64,000 bases of DNA from assembly GCA_022846095.1 (NCBI GenBank), contig AP025583.1, positions 3,745,279 to 3,809,278 on the forward strand, in the 5' to 3' direction. This document shows, one piece after another, positions 50,378 to 59,091 of this stretch. Made by a program: the position numbers and the translations under genes. Position 1 is the stretch's first letter. Every line of letters starts with the position of its first letter. The notes under the pieces were generated by a model. It saw only the letters and a list, made by a program, of their open reading frames with translations, was not told where the DNA came from and searched no databases. The stretch is from Oscillospiraceae bacterium. GTDB lineage: Bacteria; Bacillota; Clostridia; Oscillospirales; Oscillospiraceae.

Positions 50378-52459
50378 TTATTCGCCCAGCAGGCGGTAGA
50401 GGAAGGTCACAATCTGGGCGCGGCTCACGGTGCCGTCGGGGCTGAAGGTGGCGGCGGACGTGCCGCTGGTGATTTCGTTCTCCAGCGCCCAGTTGACGGC
50501 GGCGCTGTAGTCGGCGCCGCCGGGAATATCGGTGAAGGAATTCGTGCCGGCGGAGGCAGGCCGGCCCGCATACTTCCACAGGAGCGTGACCACCTCGGCG
50601 CGGCTCACCTCGGCGTCGGGCGCAAAGGCGGTGTTGCCCCCGGAGAGCACACCCTTCTCGGAGGCCCACAGGGCGGCTTCGGCGTAGTAGGCGTCCATGG
50701 GAACGTCGGTGAACGGATTGACGCCGGCGGCGGGCTCAGGACTGCCCGCTGCGCGCCAGAGGAAGGTGATAATCTGGGCGCGGCTCACGGTGCCGTCGGG
50801 GCTGAAGGCGTCGGCGGAGGTGCCCATGGTCACGGACTGCTCCACGGCCCAATTCACGGCGTCGTAGAAATAGTCGCCGGACTTCACGTCGGAGAAGGCG
50901 GACTGGAGCACGGTGATGCGGCCCTGGGGCTGGGCATACCGGCTCCCTACCGCCCCATCCAGCGCGTCCTTGATGTAGAGGGCCACCGCGTCCCGGACCT
51001 TCACGCCGTTTCCGTTGTTGAGGTAGGTGGCGCCCCCGGCCTCCTTGGCCGCTTTCAGCGTGTAGTAGGTGTCGTTGCCGTTGATAAGGAAGTTGTCGCA
51101 GACCAGGGCGTAGGTGGCGGCGGGGTCGAACGCCTTGCCGTCCACGGCGGTGATGGCCACGCGGTTGATGGAGTCGGCCTCAAAGAATTTTCCGTAGGCC
51201 GCTCCGGCGTCGTAATCCGCGGTCTGATCCACGGTATAGGTGAGGCCGGAGACCTGGGCAAAGCCCGGGCAGTCCTTCTGCTGGGCGGCGGCCTCCAGGG
51301 TCTCCAGGAGCTGTTCGCCCGTCACGTACAGCACGCCGATCCCCATGGGGGAGAAGGGCAGCGCCCGCAGCAGGTCGGTCTGGGTGATGTCCCCGGTGTA
51401 GATAAAATTGTCGCAGTTGCCGCCGTTTTGAATGGCCACCACGGGGAGGCCGGCGTCGAGCCCATCCACATGGTTCTTGGCGTACCAGACCAGGGCGTCG
51501 GTCACCAGGTCGCCCAGGTTGCTCTCCCCGTTCCAGTTCACGCTGTCGGAGCCGTTCAGAATAACCTGGGAGGTCCCCACGGGAGTGCCCGCGGCGGTTT
51601 TGGCCTCAGCGGCCAGAGCGGCCACGGCCTGATCGGAATCCTTCAATACGACCTCTTCCTTGGCGACGGCCTTGGTGGCGTTGTCAATGACATAGGCGCC
51701 CACGGCAAGCCCGCCGCCGGTGGGCACGTCGATCAGGATGTCGCCGTAGCCCTCCCCGCTCACGCCCGCGTTGGACAGGCACACCACCACGTCCGCGTCC
51801 GGCAGGCTGACGGCGTCGGGCGCGGCGGCGGAGAGGAAGCCGTCCTGGACATTGGCCGCGGCCGCCGGGTCGGTCAGGCCGTAGAAGGCCAGCTTCAGCC
51901 CCGACTTGGCGGTCAGTTCAGCGGAGGCCTCGAAGGCGTAGGCGTCGCCCCCGGCGGTCACGTTGGAGGCCACCGTCCGGAAGGCGGCGGCCTCCTTGGC
52001 GGCGCGGTCGGCTGTCACGGAGCCGTCCTTATTCTGGCTGTAGGACACCGCCTGCGCGCCGTTTTGCAGCTCCGCCTGGGTATAGTAGCGGGTGTAGTTG
52101 CCGTGGTAGATGTAGCCGGTGGTGGCATCGGTGTACCCGAACTCGGCCAGGCCCATGGCGGCCACGTCGTACCCGGCGGCGTCCATCAGGTTGTAGACGC
52201 TCAGGCCCCGGTCGAAGTTGGCCGCCGCCGCGCCCTGGAGGTAGTTGCCGACATCCACCAGGAACACCTCCGCGCCGGCGGCCTCATAGGCGGCCCCGGC
52301 CGCCTTGACCTGGGGATAGACATCCACGTCGCCCCGGATGTTGCCGGTATAAAGGATGACCGTTTTGCCCCCGTAGGAGGGTTCCGCCGCAAAGGCGGCC
52401 GTCGCCATGACGGATAGGAGCATGGCGGCCGTCAGCAGCAGGCTTAGGACTTTCTTCAT
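50378..52459 (-). CDS. SLH-domain surface protein with a decayed 5'-nucleotidase-type domain
   Basis: This 693-residue protein has a Sec signal (MKKVLSLLLTAAMLLSVMATAAFA), an N-terminal metallophosphatase-like domain, a 5'-nucleotidase C-terminal domain (residues about 295-500, VVAIQNGGNCDN then GDITQTDLLRALPFSP) and three C-terminal SLH repeats (FSDVKSGDYFYDAVNWAVEQ and relatives). The metal-ligand motifs look lost: ILYTGNIRG for ILHTNDIHG, VDVGNYLQG for D-x-GD, and AMGLAEFGY for GNHEFD. It is probably anchored to the cell wall and may bind rather than hydrolyse nucleotides. Confidence 0.88.
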   Translation of the reverse strand: MKKVLSLLLTAAMLLSVMATAAFAAEPSYGGKTVILYTGNIRGDVDVYPQVKAAGAAYEAAGAEVFLVDVGNYLQGAAAANFDRGLSVYNLMDAAGYDVAAMGLAEFGYTDATTGYIYHGNYTRYYTQAELQNGAQAVSYSQNKDGSVTADRAAKEAAAFRTVASNVTAGGDAYAFEASAELTAKSGLKLAFYGLTDPAAAANVQDGFLSAAAPDAVSLPDADVVVCLSNAGVSGEGYGDILIDVPTGGGLAVGAYVIDNATKAVAKEEVVLKDSDQAVAALAAEAKTAAGTPVGTSQVILNGSDSVNWNGESNLGDLVTDALVWYAKNHVDGLDAGLPVVAIQNGGNCDNFIYTGDITQTDLLRALPFSPMGIGVLYVTGEQLLETLEAAAQQKDCPGFAQVSGLTYTVDQTADYDAGAAYGKFFEADSINRVAITAVDGKAFDPAATYALVCDNFLINGNDTYYTLKAAKEAGGATYLNNGNGVKVRDAVALYIKDALDGAVGSRYAQPQGRITVLQSAFSDVKSGDYFYDAVNWAVEQSVTMGTSADAFSPDGTVSRAQIITFLWRAAGSPEPAAGVNPFTDVPMDAYYAEAALWASEKGVLSGGNTAFAPDAEVSRAEVVTLLWKYAGRPASAGTNSFTDIPGGADYSAAVNWALENEITSGTSAATFSPDGTVSRAQIVTFLYRLLGE

Positions 52460-52489
52460 GTTTTTTCCTCGCTTCTGTATGAATTATTG

Positions 52490-52512
52490 TGAACGCGGCG
52501 GCTCCGCCGCGT
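52490..52512. terminator. GC-rich hairpin between the lipoprotein and SLH genes
   Basis: AACGCGGCGG pairs with CCGCCGCGTT around a CT loop, with T and A runs on either side. It lies just past the InlB-lipoprotein stop at 52523 and before the SLH gene. Confidence 0.65.
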
Positions 52513-52522
52513 TTTCACCACG

Positions 52523-53764
52523 TCAAAACAGGATTGGGATTTCACTCACGCCCAGCTCCTCCGCCACGAGGGCGAGGTCCACGTCCGTGTACCAGTCGCC
52601 ATAGAGGTGCTTGGCCAGGGCCAGCTTGGCGTAGAGGGCCGCCGCCGGGTCGCCGCCCAGCGCGCTGCCGGAGACCAATACGACCTCCTGCTCCGGGAAA
52701 CGCTCCGCCACAGACTGGCGGACCGGCGCGGCGCCGGCCAAATTGCCCACGCACTTCACCACCACCTGGGGCTTCTTCCCCAGCACCCAGTCGTCCGTCG
52801 TAACGGCCTGCGCCCGGTTCTCCGCGATATTCAGCGAGCCGGTGCCTGTGATCAGAGCGCAGCTTTGCTGCGTCAGGTTATCCTGTTCCAGCTCAAAATA
52901 GACGCTGGCCTGCTGGCACAGATAGATCTGCTGGGTCTTATTTTGCAGGGTAAAGGACCAGAACTCATAGGGATTATACGTCCAGTGGGCGTACAGCGTC
53001 CGGTCGTCCGTGCCGGTGAAGATCTGCTCCTCCAGGACCTGCTCCCCGTCCTCCGGGTCGGTGAACCACCCTGTAAAGTCGTACCCCTCCCGCAGCGGCG
53101 TGGGCATTTCTCCAAAGGCGTCCCCGTCGCTCAGCTCCAGCCGCGCCTGCTTGGATTTAACCCTGCCGCCGTTGCCGTCAAAGGTGACGGTGCAGGTGCG
53201 CTTGTCCTGCCAGTGGGCGTAGAGCGTATGGGCCTCCGCCCGGGCCACCTCGGTTTCGCTCAGCACCTGATCCCCGCCGGACGGGGCCGTCCACCAGCCC
53301 GCAAACGCATATCCGCGGCGCACCGCCTCCGGCTGTGCGCCGTAGGTCCCGCCGGTGCGCACCACCGTTAGCACCACGGCCGTGTCGCCGCCGTTGGGGT
53401 CGTAGGTCACCGTCACGTCGAAAGCCGTCTCCTCCCGGAAAAGGGCGGCGCCGCTCTGGCTGAGCGAATCCGCCGTCTGCGGCTTAGTGATCTCAGACGG
53501 CTCCCCGGTGGGCTCCTCCTCTACAGGAGGCTCCTCCGGGGGCGGAGGCGGGGACGCGGCCGGTTCCACTTCGGAGCGCTCCTGGGGTTCCGCCTCCGGA
53601 GAAGGTGTTGGATCCTCGGGCGCGGCCGGCACCTCCACCTGGGGCCGCCCCGGCGGCGGGAGGACGGTGTCCGCGCGCTCCGGGTTTGCGATGATCCGGG
53701 TACGGCAACCGGTCAAAATGAGGAGGGATAACATACATAAAATCAGCGCGCATCGGGTTTTCAA
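52523..53764 (-). CDS. Lipoprotein with two InlB/Flg_new-type repeats
   Basis: This roughly 413-residue protein has signal peptide and lipobox LLILTGC, a Pro/Glu/Ser-rich stalk (residues about 30-95), and two beta-grasp repeats near residues 110-180 and 185-255 (VTYDPNGGDTAV..GYAFAGWWT and VTFDGNGGRVKS..GYDFTGWFT). A C-terminal domain of about 150 residues has no recognised family. The TTG at 53764 is chosen because the signal peptide begins there. It is the last gene of the MoxR/DUF58 operon and is probably displayed on the surface. Confidence 0.8.
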   Translation of the reverse strand: MKTRCALILCMLSLLILTGCRTRIIANPERADTVLPPPGRPQVEVPAAPEDPTPSPEAEPQERSEVEPAASPPPPPEEPPVEEEPTGEPSEITKPQTADSLSQSGAALFREETAFDVTVTYDPNGGDTAVVLTVVRTGGTYGAQPEAVRRGYAFAGWWTAPSGGDQVLSETEVARAEAHTLYAHWQDKRTCTVTFDGNGGRVKSKQARLELSDGDAFGEMPTPLREGYDFTGWFTDPEDGEQVLEEQIFTGTDDRTLYAHWTYNPYEFWSFTLQNKTQQIYLCQQASVYFELEQDNLTQQSCALITGTGSLNIAENRAQAVTTDDWVLGKKPQVVVKCVGNLAGAAPVRQSVAERFPEQEVVLVSGSALGGDPAAALYAKLALAKHLYGDWYTDVDLALVAEELGVSEIPILF

Positions 53765-53781
53765 ACGCTCACCGCCTATCC

Positions 53782-55101
53782 TTAAAGCGCATAAACATAA
53801 TTTGCCAGCATGCGGTCCTTCCGGCCCAGGCCGGCCCATACGCAGCGTACGGCTTCCTCCATAAAACGGCGCATCCGTGCGCGCTGCTCCCCGGTCATGG
53901 TGTGCGTGCTGTAAGCCGCCTCCTGCCACAGGGGCAGGACCTCTTCAAATTTGGCGCGCAGCTCCGGGGAAAAGGCGGCAGCAATGGGGCCGGCATAGTC
54001 GCTGAACGGCGCGTTGACGGGCGTGAGTCCCCCCAGGCGCAGCCAGCGCAGCGTGTAGAGAAACATGGCGCGGATGGCCCCGCCGTGGTCCGGGTCCTCC
54101 AGCCCCAGCCGGTTTTTTGCCCGCCGCTTCTTCTGTAAATCGCTCAGGACAGCCGGGAGGAACAGCAGCAGGCCAAACAGAAGGATTGCCAGCGCCGCGC
54201 AGACGGGCTTAGTCCAGCCGCGCGCCTCACCGTCCAGGCTCCCCGGCGTCTCCTCCTCCTGATAAAACCGCTCGGATGCCTGGGCCTCCTCCGGCTCCGG
54301 TTCCGGCTCCTTCCGCCACGCCTCTGCGTAGGCAACGGTTTGCAGGGCCAGGACGTCCCGGGCCTGCTCTTCCCAGGCGGAGAGGCGCGGATCCTCCCCC
54401 GGTGCCGCCAGCCATACGGCCCCGCAGACCAGGGCGAGGAGGATCAGCCCCGCTGCCCTGCACAGAACCCCGGAGGCCGCGCCGCCCTGCCTTGGAACCT
54501 CCAAAAAGCTCAAAATCAAGGCGGCGGCCAACAGGATATTCCACCCCGGCTCCGGGGAAACGCCCAGGTAGGCGGCCGCGGCGGCGTAGAGCACGAAGGC
54601 CGCCGCGGGCAGGAGCTTCCACCGCCGGCGGGACGCCGCGGCGCAAAGCGCGCCCGAGCTAACCCCCAGCAGGACAAGGGCGTATCTGATGCAGCCCTGC
54701 CACGCGCCTTCCGCCGAGGAAAGAACGAATTTGTCGTAGGTATAGGCCTGTTGGGCCTCACTGGCGGCAAACAGGCGGTTTAGGAGCAGTTTGACGCCGT
54801 CCGCCGCGGTATCCCACCGGAGCAGCAAAAGAACGAGGGCCGCCGCGCCCACCGCCAAAACCGCCGCCTGGGAGGCGCGTTTTTTAAGCGGCAGGATCGA
54901 AAAGACCAGGACAAGGAGGCCGCCCGGCAGCAGCGGCAGGACGCCCAGGGTGGAGAGGGCGGCCATGCTGCACAACGCCCCCCAGAGGGCGGTGTAGAGG
55001 AGCAGTCCGCACACGCCGCACAGCGCGCGCTCCGGCCACGCGCGCCGTGCGGCGCCGGATTCTATTTTACAGACAATGCCGTCTTGCGCATGGGCAGACA
55101 T
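53782..55101 (-). CDS. Large membrane protein of the DUF4129 type, companion of MoxR/DUF58
   Basis: This 439-residue protein has about eight hydrophobic segments (residues about 25-240) and another near 300, then a cytosolic end (LRAKFEEVLPLWQEAAYSTH, TGEQRARMRRFMEEAVR) resembling DUF4129. In the common MoxR-DUF58-transglutaminase operon this position encodes a transglutaminase-fold protein; that domain is absent here. The ATG at 55101 follows AGGGGA. Its role is unknown. Confidence 0.75.
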   Translation of the reverse strand: MSAHAQDGIVCKIESGAARRAWPERALCGVCGLLLYTALWGALCSMAALSTLGVLPLLPGGLLVLVFSILPLKKRASQAAVLAVGAAALVLLLLRWDTAADGVKLLLNRLFAASEAQQAYTYDKFVLSSAEGAWQGCIRYALVLLGVSSGALCAAASRRRWKLLPAAAFVLYAAAAAYLGVSPEPGWNILLAAALILSFLEVPRQGGAASGVLCRAAGLILLALVCGAVWLAAPGEDPRLSAWEEQARDVLALQTVAYAEAWRKEPEPEPEEAQASERFYQEEETPGSLDGEARGWTKPVCAALAILLFGLLLFLPAVLSDLQKKRRAKNRLGLEDPDHGGAIRAMFLYTLRWLRLGGLTPVNAPFSDYAGPIAAAFSPELRAKFEEVLPLWQEAAYSTHTMTGEQRARMRRFMEEAVRCVWAGLGRKDRMLANYVYAL

Positions 55102-55111
55102 ATCATTTCCC

Positions 55112-56281
55112 CTAAAGTTCAAGATGAAGGCCGCCCTGCTCCAGCGCCCCGGCGGTAAAAGGAATGGACCGGGCATCGCTCCTCCAGTCCGCGGGCTCAG
55201 GCGCGTTTTCACACAACAGCAGGGCCGTCACCCGGTTTCCGTGGCAGAGCAGGGAGAGGTCCGGCGGCAGATAGGACGAGAGCACGGCGGCGTGTGCGTA
55301 GGCACACCGGAGATGGCTGCGCCCATAGCAGCCCGCCACCGTCATCTCACCGCATTTGAGCGGGTTGGACAGCACCAGGCGCTGGAGTTCCGCCCAGTCC
55401 TCCCCGCTCTGAATTTCCCGTTCCTCGTAGAGGCCGTGCGCGCCGTCCTGCCAGCCGACGGCGTGGGGGATGTCCAGGGACAGGAGGGCCCGGGAGAGGG
55501 AGAAGAGGAGATCCAGCAGCGTGTCTGCCTCCCCTGCGCCGAGGACCGTGTTCTGCAGGGCCGTGGTTTCCAGCAGGAGCAGCATCTCGCGGACCACAGG
55601 AAGGCCGAAATCCCGCACCAGCGTGGTATCCGTTTTCTCCGACAGCTTCCAGTGGATCTGCCGGATGGGGTCTCCGGGGACATACTCCCGGATGCGGAAG
55701 GTCTCGCTGGGGTCATAGCCCGGTTTCCGGGCGGAATACCGCGCGCTGTCAAGAAGAAAGTCGGCGGTGTCTGCGATGGACAGCTCCATGGGGCGGAGCA
55801 CCGGCGGGACCATGGCCGTCCGGCGCTCCCCGCAGGGGACCCGGCGGACAAACAGGCCGAAGGCGTCCCGGAGCTGTACTTCGGATAGCTGGACCTCCAG
55901 CATCCCGCAGTGGGTCGAAATAAGAGAGAACCCGGTGGACACCGTCCGCTTCCCGCTTGCCGCGGCCGCAATCGTAAGCCCATCGGCCTCCCCGGTCAGC
56001 AGGTTATGGATCTCCACGGTACAGCGCACGCTGAGGAGCGGGAAAGCAGAGCGGTTTTCCAACGTGAGATTGCAGAAGGCGGGTTCCCCCCGCGTTATTG
56101 TCTCGGGGACGGAAAGCCGGACCGCCGGGCTCCGGCGGGGCAGGAAGAGCGCCAGGGCCGAGCACAGCGGCAAAATTACGGCCGCGGCCGGCAGCGTACG
56201 GGTTGCGGCATTGTTATGGAAGGCATACATACAAAGCGCAGCGGCCAGAATCAGCAGCCACGCCGCCCGTCTCTTCCACAT
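55112..56281 (-). CDS. DUF58-domain membrane-anchored protein
   Basis: This 389-residue protein has two N-terminal membrane segments (residues 1-50), an immunoglobulin-like stretch, and the DUF58 core SARKPGYDPSETFRIREYVPGDPIRQIHWKLSEKTD, with a VWA-like C-terminal part. It is encoded four bases from the MoxR gene. It is part of the MoxR/DUF58 system, thought to assemble or activate cell-surface machinery. Confidence 0.88.
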   Translation of the reverse strand: MWKRRAAWLLILAAALCMYAFHNNAATRTLPAAAVILPLCSALALFLPRRSPAVRLSVPETITRGEPAFCNLTLENRSAFPLLSVRCTVEIHNLLTGEADGLTIAAAASGKRTVSTGFSLISTHCGMLEVQLSEVQLRDAFGLFVRRVPCGERRTAMVPPVLRPMELSIADTADFLLDSARYSARKPGYDPSETFRIREYVPGDPIRQIHWKLSEKTDTTLVRDFGLPVVREMLLLLETTALQNTVLGAGEADTLLDLLFSLSRALLSLDIPHAVGWQDGAHGLYEEREIQSGEDWAELQRLVLSNPLKCGEMTVAGCYGRSHLRCAYAHAAVLSSYLPPDLSLLCHGNRVTALLLCENAPEPADWRSDARSIPFTAGALEQGGLHLEL

Positions 56282-56284
56282 CGC

Positions 56285-57223
56285 TTATCCGATGGCGTTT
56301 GGAACCTTGACGGTGTCCAAAAGCTCGGCCATGACCTGCGGGGCGTCCACCCGTTCCATCCGGGCCCTCTGCCCCGGCAGGACGCGGTGGGCGCACACGT
56401 CCGAAAAGACGTCTCTTACATCCTCTACGATTACATAGTCCCGCCCGTTCAGATAGGCGCAGGCCTTTGCCATCCGGCTGACGCTGAGCGCGCCCCGGGG
56501 GCTGATGCCGAGCTGGAGCATGGGGTGTTCCCGGGAGGCGACGGCCAGGCGGGTGATGTACGCGATCAGCGTATCCTTCATCGTGACGGCCTGCACCTCC
56601 CTCTGCAGCGCCAGCACGGCGGCGCGGTCTGAGACCTGGCAAACGCCGTCCAGAGGGTTTTCCGTCTGGCGGCCCCGGATAATCTCCATCTGGCTCTCAA
56701 AGTCAGGGTAGCCGATGGTGAGCTGAACCAGAAAGCGGTCCATCTGCGCGTTGGGCAGGGGCTGCGTCCCGGCGGTGCCCACCTGGTTTTGGGTGGCGAT
56801 GACACAGAAGGGCGTTTGCAGCGGATGGACGGTCCCGTCCACGGTGACCTGGCCCTCCTCCATGGCCTCCAGCAGCGCCGACTGGGTCTTGCTGGAGGTG
56901 CGGTTGATCTCGTCCCCCAGCAGCAGATTGGCGTCGGACACAACGCCGGGGACATAGCGGAATCCCTCCGTGCGCCTGTCGTACATAGAGAAGCCCACAA
57001 TGTCGGAGGGCAATACGTCCGGGGTGAACTGGATGCGGCGGTACCTGAGCCCCAGCGCCTTGCTGACGGCCAGGGCCAGGGTGGTCTTGCCCACGCCCGG
57101 CACGTCGTCCAGCAGGATGTGGCCGCCGGCCAAAAGGGCCATCAGCACCTTTTGGATGACCGTACGCTTGCCGACGACGGCCTTTTCTACTTCACAAGTA
57201 ATTTCTTCCAGTTTTTGATTCAT
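56285..57223 (-). CDS. MoxR-family AAA+ ATPase
   Basis: This 312-residue AAA+ protein has Walker A DDVPGVGKTTLALAVS, Walker B ANLLLGDEINR, sensor region IATQNQVGTAGTQPLPNAQMDRF and ISPRGALSVSRMAKA. MoxR ATPases act as chaperones for partner proteins bearing a VWA or DUF58 domain. The ATG at 57223 overlaps the ECF gene stop. It forms a unit with the DUF58 gene downstream. Confidence 0.93.
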   Translation of the reverse strand: MNQKLEEITCEVEKAVVGKRTVIQKVLMALLAGGHILLDDVPGVGKTTLALAVSKALGLRYRRIQFTPDVLPSDIVGFSMYDRRTEGFRYVPGVVSDANLLLGDEINRTSSKTQSALLEAMEEGQVTVDGTVHPLQTPFCVIATQNQVGTAGTQPLPNAQMDRFLVQLTIGYPDFESQMEIIRGRQTENPLDGVCQVSDRAAVLALQREVQAVTMKDTLIAYITRLAVASREHPMLQLGISPRGALSVSRMAKACAYLNGRDYVIVEDVRDVFSDVCAHRVLPGQRARMERVDAPQVMAELLDTVKVPNAIG

Positions 57224-57771
57224 GCTATCAGTCCTTCTTTGGTATAACGCGCCGGGATCAGCCGGGCCTTCGTTAGCACCAGCACCAGCGCCGGGAGCAG
57301 GAGCAGCTGCACAATCGCTCCGGGCAGGGTCTCCACCACATAGGCGCTTGCCCAGAGGGCGACGGAGTAGGCCTGGGCCGTGGAGAAGTAAAACAGGGCC
57401 CTGGCCACGCCGCCCACGATGCGTCCCAAGACCATGGCGGGCACGATGGCGAGATAGAGATCGGCATAGAAATGCCTGGTGTGGATAAGCCTCAGCAGCA
57501 GGCCGGACAGCAGGCCGTAGGCGCACAGCTCCGGGATCATGTAGACGAGCTGTACGGTGGAGGGCATGCCGGAGAGCAGGCTGGAAATGATGGGGCCGGC
57601 GATCCCGCAGAACGCCCCATAGGGCCAGCCGCAGACGAGCCCGCAGAGGAGGACAGGAATGTGCATGGGTGAAAATACGCTCCCTATGGCCAGCGCGTGG
57701 AACGCCAGCGGCAGCACGTAGCACAGCGCGATGCAGAAGGAGCAGATACAGGCCCTTTTAACAGAAGACAT
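57220..57771 (-). CDS. ECF-type transporter substrate-capture (S) component
   Basis: This 183-residue membrane protein with about six segments has the RACICSFCIALCYVLPLAFHAL start, FSPMHIPVLLCGLVCGWPYGAFCG and LARIVGG-type region seen in ECF S components. The start ATG at 57771 has AAGGAG 10 bases upstream. It would bind a vitamin-like ligand and need shared ECF A/T subunits encoded elsewhere. It lies directly upstream of MoxR with a four-base overlap. The vitamin is not identified. Confidence 0.85.
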   Translation of the reverse strand: MSSVKRACICSFCIALCYVLPLAFHALAIGSVFSPMHIPVLLCGLVCGWPYGAFCGIAGPIISSLLSGMPSTVQLVYMIPELCAYGLLSGLLLRLIHTRHFYADLYLAIVPAMVLGRIVGGVARALFYFSTAQAYSVALWASAYVVETLPGAIVQLLLLPALVLVLTKARLIPARYTKEGLIA

Positions 57772-57793
57772 GATACAAAAACTCCTTATCATA

Positions 57794-57842
57794 GAAAACA
57801 TAAAAAAGGCATGCCCTTCCTCTGTGAGAAAGCGCATGCCTT
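57794..57842 (-). terminator. Leader hairpin ahead of the ECF gene
   Basis: On the minus strand AAGGCATGC and GCATGCCTT form an outer stem with an inner GCTTTCTC/GAGGAAGGG region and a run of six Ts after it. It lies between the promoter and the ECF start, so it could attenuate the operon. Confidence 0.65.
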
Positions 57843-57944
57843 CTGGCATACATCATTCATTGTCCCTTTAAATCAGGCTTTAGAAAACGGATAAGTAATT
57901 GGAGCACTTCAGCGCCCCTAAGCCAGCTTCATGCCAGCTTTATA

Positions 57945-57973
57945 AGTTTAAAGGATAATTCATTCACTGTCAA
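57945..57973 (-). promoter_or_regulatory. Promoter of the ECF/MoxR operon
   Basis: On the minus strand, TTGACA (57968-57973) and TAAACT (57945-57950) are separated by 17 bases. The leader to the ATG is about 165 bases, unusually long and structured. The IS element's repeat begins five bases upstream of the -35 box. Confidence 0.8.
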
Positions 57974-57977
57974 GATA

Positions 57978-58002
57978 GGGCAGGAAATCCATGCGATAAA
58001 AG
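57978..58002. repeat. Left copy of the 25-bp direct repeat flanking the IS481 element
   Basis: It begins GGGCAGGAAATCC and ends GCGATAAAAG; all 25 bases are identical to 59067-59091. Confidence 0.9.
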
Positions 58003-59066
58003 TGTAGGATTACAATAGAAGTTGGACAAGTGCATAAAAAGGGATGAAGGATGGAGCCTCATCGGTTAAAGTTGAGTTACCACACACCAACCAGACCGAG
58101 AGGAGGCCACATCCTTCATGAGCAAGAGTATAACACAGGACATGGCATACCGGCAATCGTTGATGAAGTATGCGGAGAAATACGGGGTAGGCCGTGCGAG
58201 CCGGAAGTATAATAGGGCGCGGTCCTATATCTACTTCTGGAAGAAGCGCTGGGATGGCACAGTGCAGTCGCTGGCCTGCCAGTCCCGCCGCCCGCATCAC
58301 CATCCAAATGAGCATACACAGGGGGAGTTGAAGCTCATCCGGGACATGCGGCGCCGGAATCCATATATGGGGCTGCCGGAACTATGGTGCCGGCTGAGGA
58401 AGCGGGGCTATACCCGCCGCCCGGAGAGCTTGTTCCGGGTACTGCGCAGGTTGGGGCTGTCTCCCTCCGCGCCCAGGGAAGAACCTTACAAGCCCAAGCC
58501 CTACGAGCAGATGACCTATCCCGGACAGCGGGTACAGGTGGACGTCAAGGTCGTCCCGCAGGCCTGTATCACAGACCCGGAGCTGCGCCTGTTTCAATAC
58601 ACCGCCATTGGCGAGTTCTCTCGCCTGCGCTTCCTCTGGGCCTACGAGGAGCAGTCCACCTACTCCTCTGCTGATTTCCTCAAACGACTCGTCAAGTGGT
58701 ATCGACGCCGGGGCATCACGGTCGAGTGCGTTCAGACCGACAATGGCTTTGAGTTTACCAACCGTTTCTCCAATTCTAAGCGCGACATACCCACGCTCTT
58801 TGAAAAATCCGCCGCTGAGCTGGACATTTGCCACAAGCTCATTCGCCCCTACACGCCAAGGCATAACGGCAAGGTGGAACGAAGCCACCGCGAGGATCAG
58901 CGGCGCTTTTATCTCTCACATCGCTTTTTCTCTCTCAAGGACTTCGCCGCCCAGCTTGCCGTCCATAACGCACGCTCCAACAAAAGACCGATGAGGCCCC
59001 TCCAGTGGCTTTCTCCTACGCTGTTCCTAAGGTCCTTCTCTGTCCAACATGTTTGACAATCCTACA
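58003..59066 (+). mobile_element. IS481-family insertion sequence, about 1064 bp
   Basis: The element is bounded by imperfect terminal inverted repeats that begin TGTAGGATT and share a later GTTGGACA, reading inward from 58003 and 59066. It contains one transposase gene. Identical 25-base direct repeats flank it. It sits five bases upstream of the -35 of the ECF operon, so it may supply or block upstream regulation. Confidence 0.88.
58118..59056 (+). CDS. IS481-family transposase
   Basis: This 312-residue DDE transposase has an N-terminal helix-turn-helix region (YGVGRASRKYNRARSYIYFWKKR) and the catalytic DDE core: Asp in VQVDVKVV, Asp in VQTDNGFEF, and Glu in NGKVERSHREDQ. It spans nearly the whole element and looks intact. 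The IS481 family usually duplicates only a few to about 15 target bases. Confidence 0.9.
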   Translation: MSKSITQDMAYRQSLMKYAEKYGVGRASRKYNRARSYIYFWKKRWDGTVQSLACQSRRPHHHPNEHTQGELKLIRDMRRRNPYMGLPELWCRLRKRGYTRRPESLFRVLRRLGLSPSAPREEPYKPKPYEQMTYPGQRVQVDVKVVPQACITDPELRLFQYTAIGEFSRLRFLWAYEEQSTYSSADFLKRLVKWYRRRGITVECVQTDNGFEFTNRFSNSKRDIPTLFEKSAAELDICHKLIRPYTPRHNGKVERSHREDQRRFYLSHRFFSLKDFAAQLAVHNARSNKRPMRPLQWLSPTLFLRSFSVQHV

Positions 59067-59091
59067 GGGCAGGAAATCCATGCGATAAAAG
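59067..59091. repeat. Right copy of the 25-bp direct repeat
   Basis: Identical to 57978-58002 and directly next to the right inverted repeat of the IS element. Confidence 0.9.
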
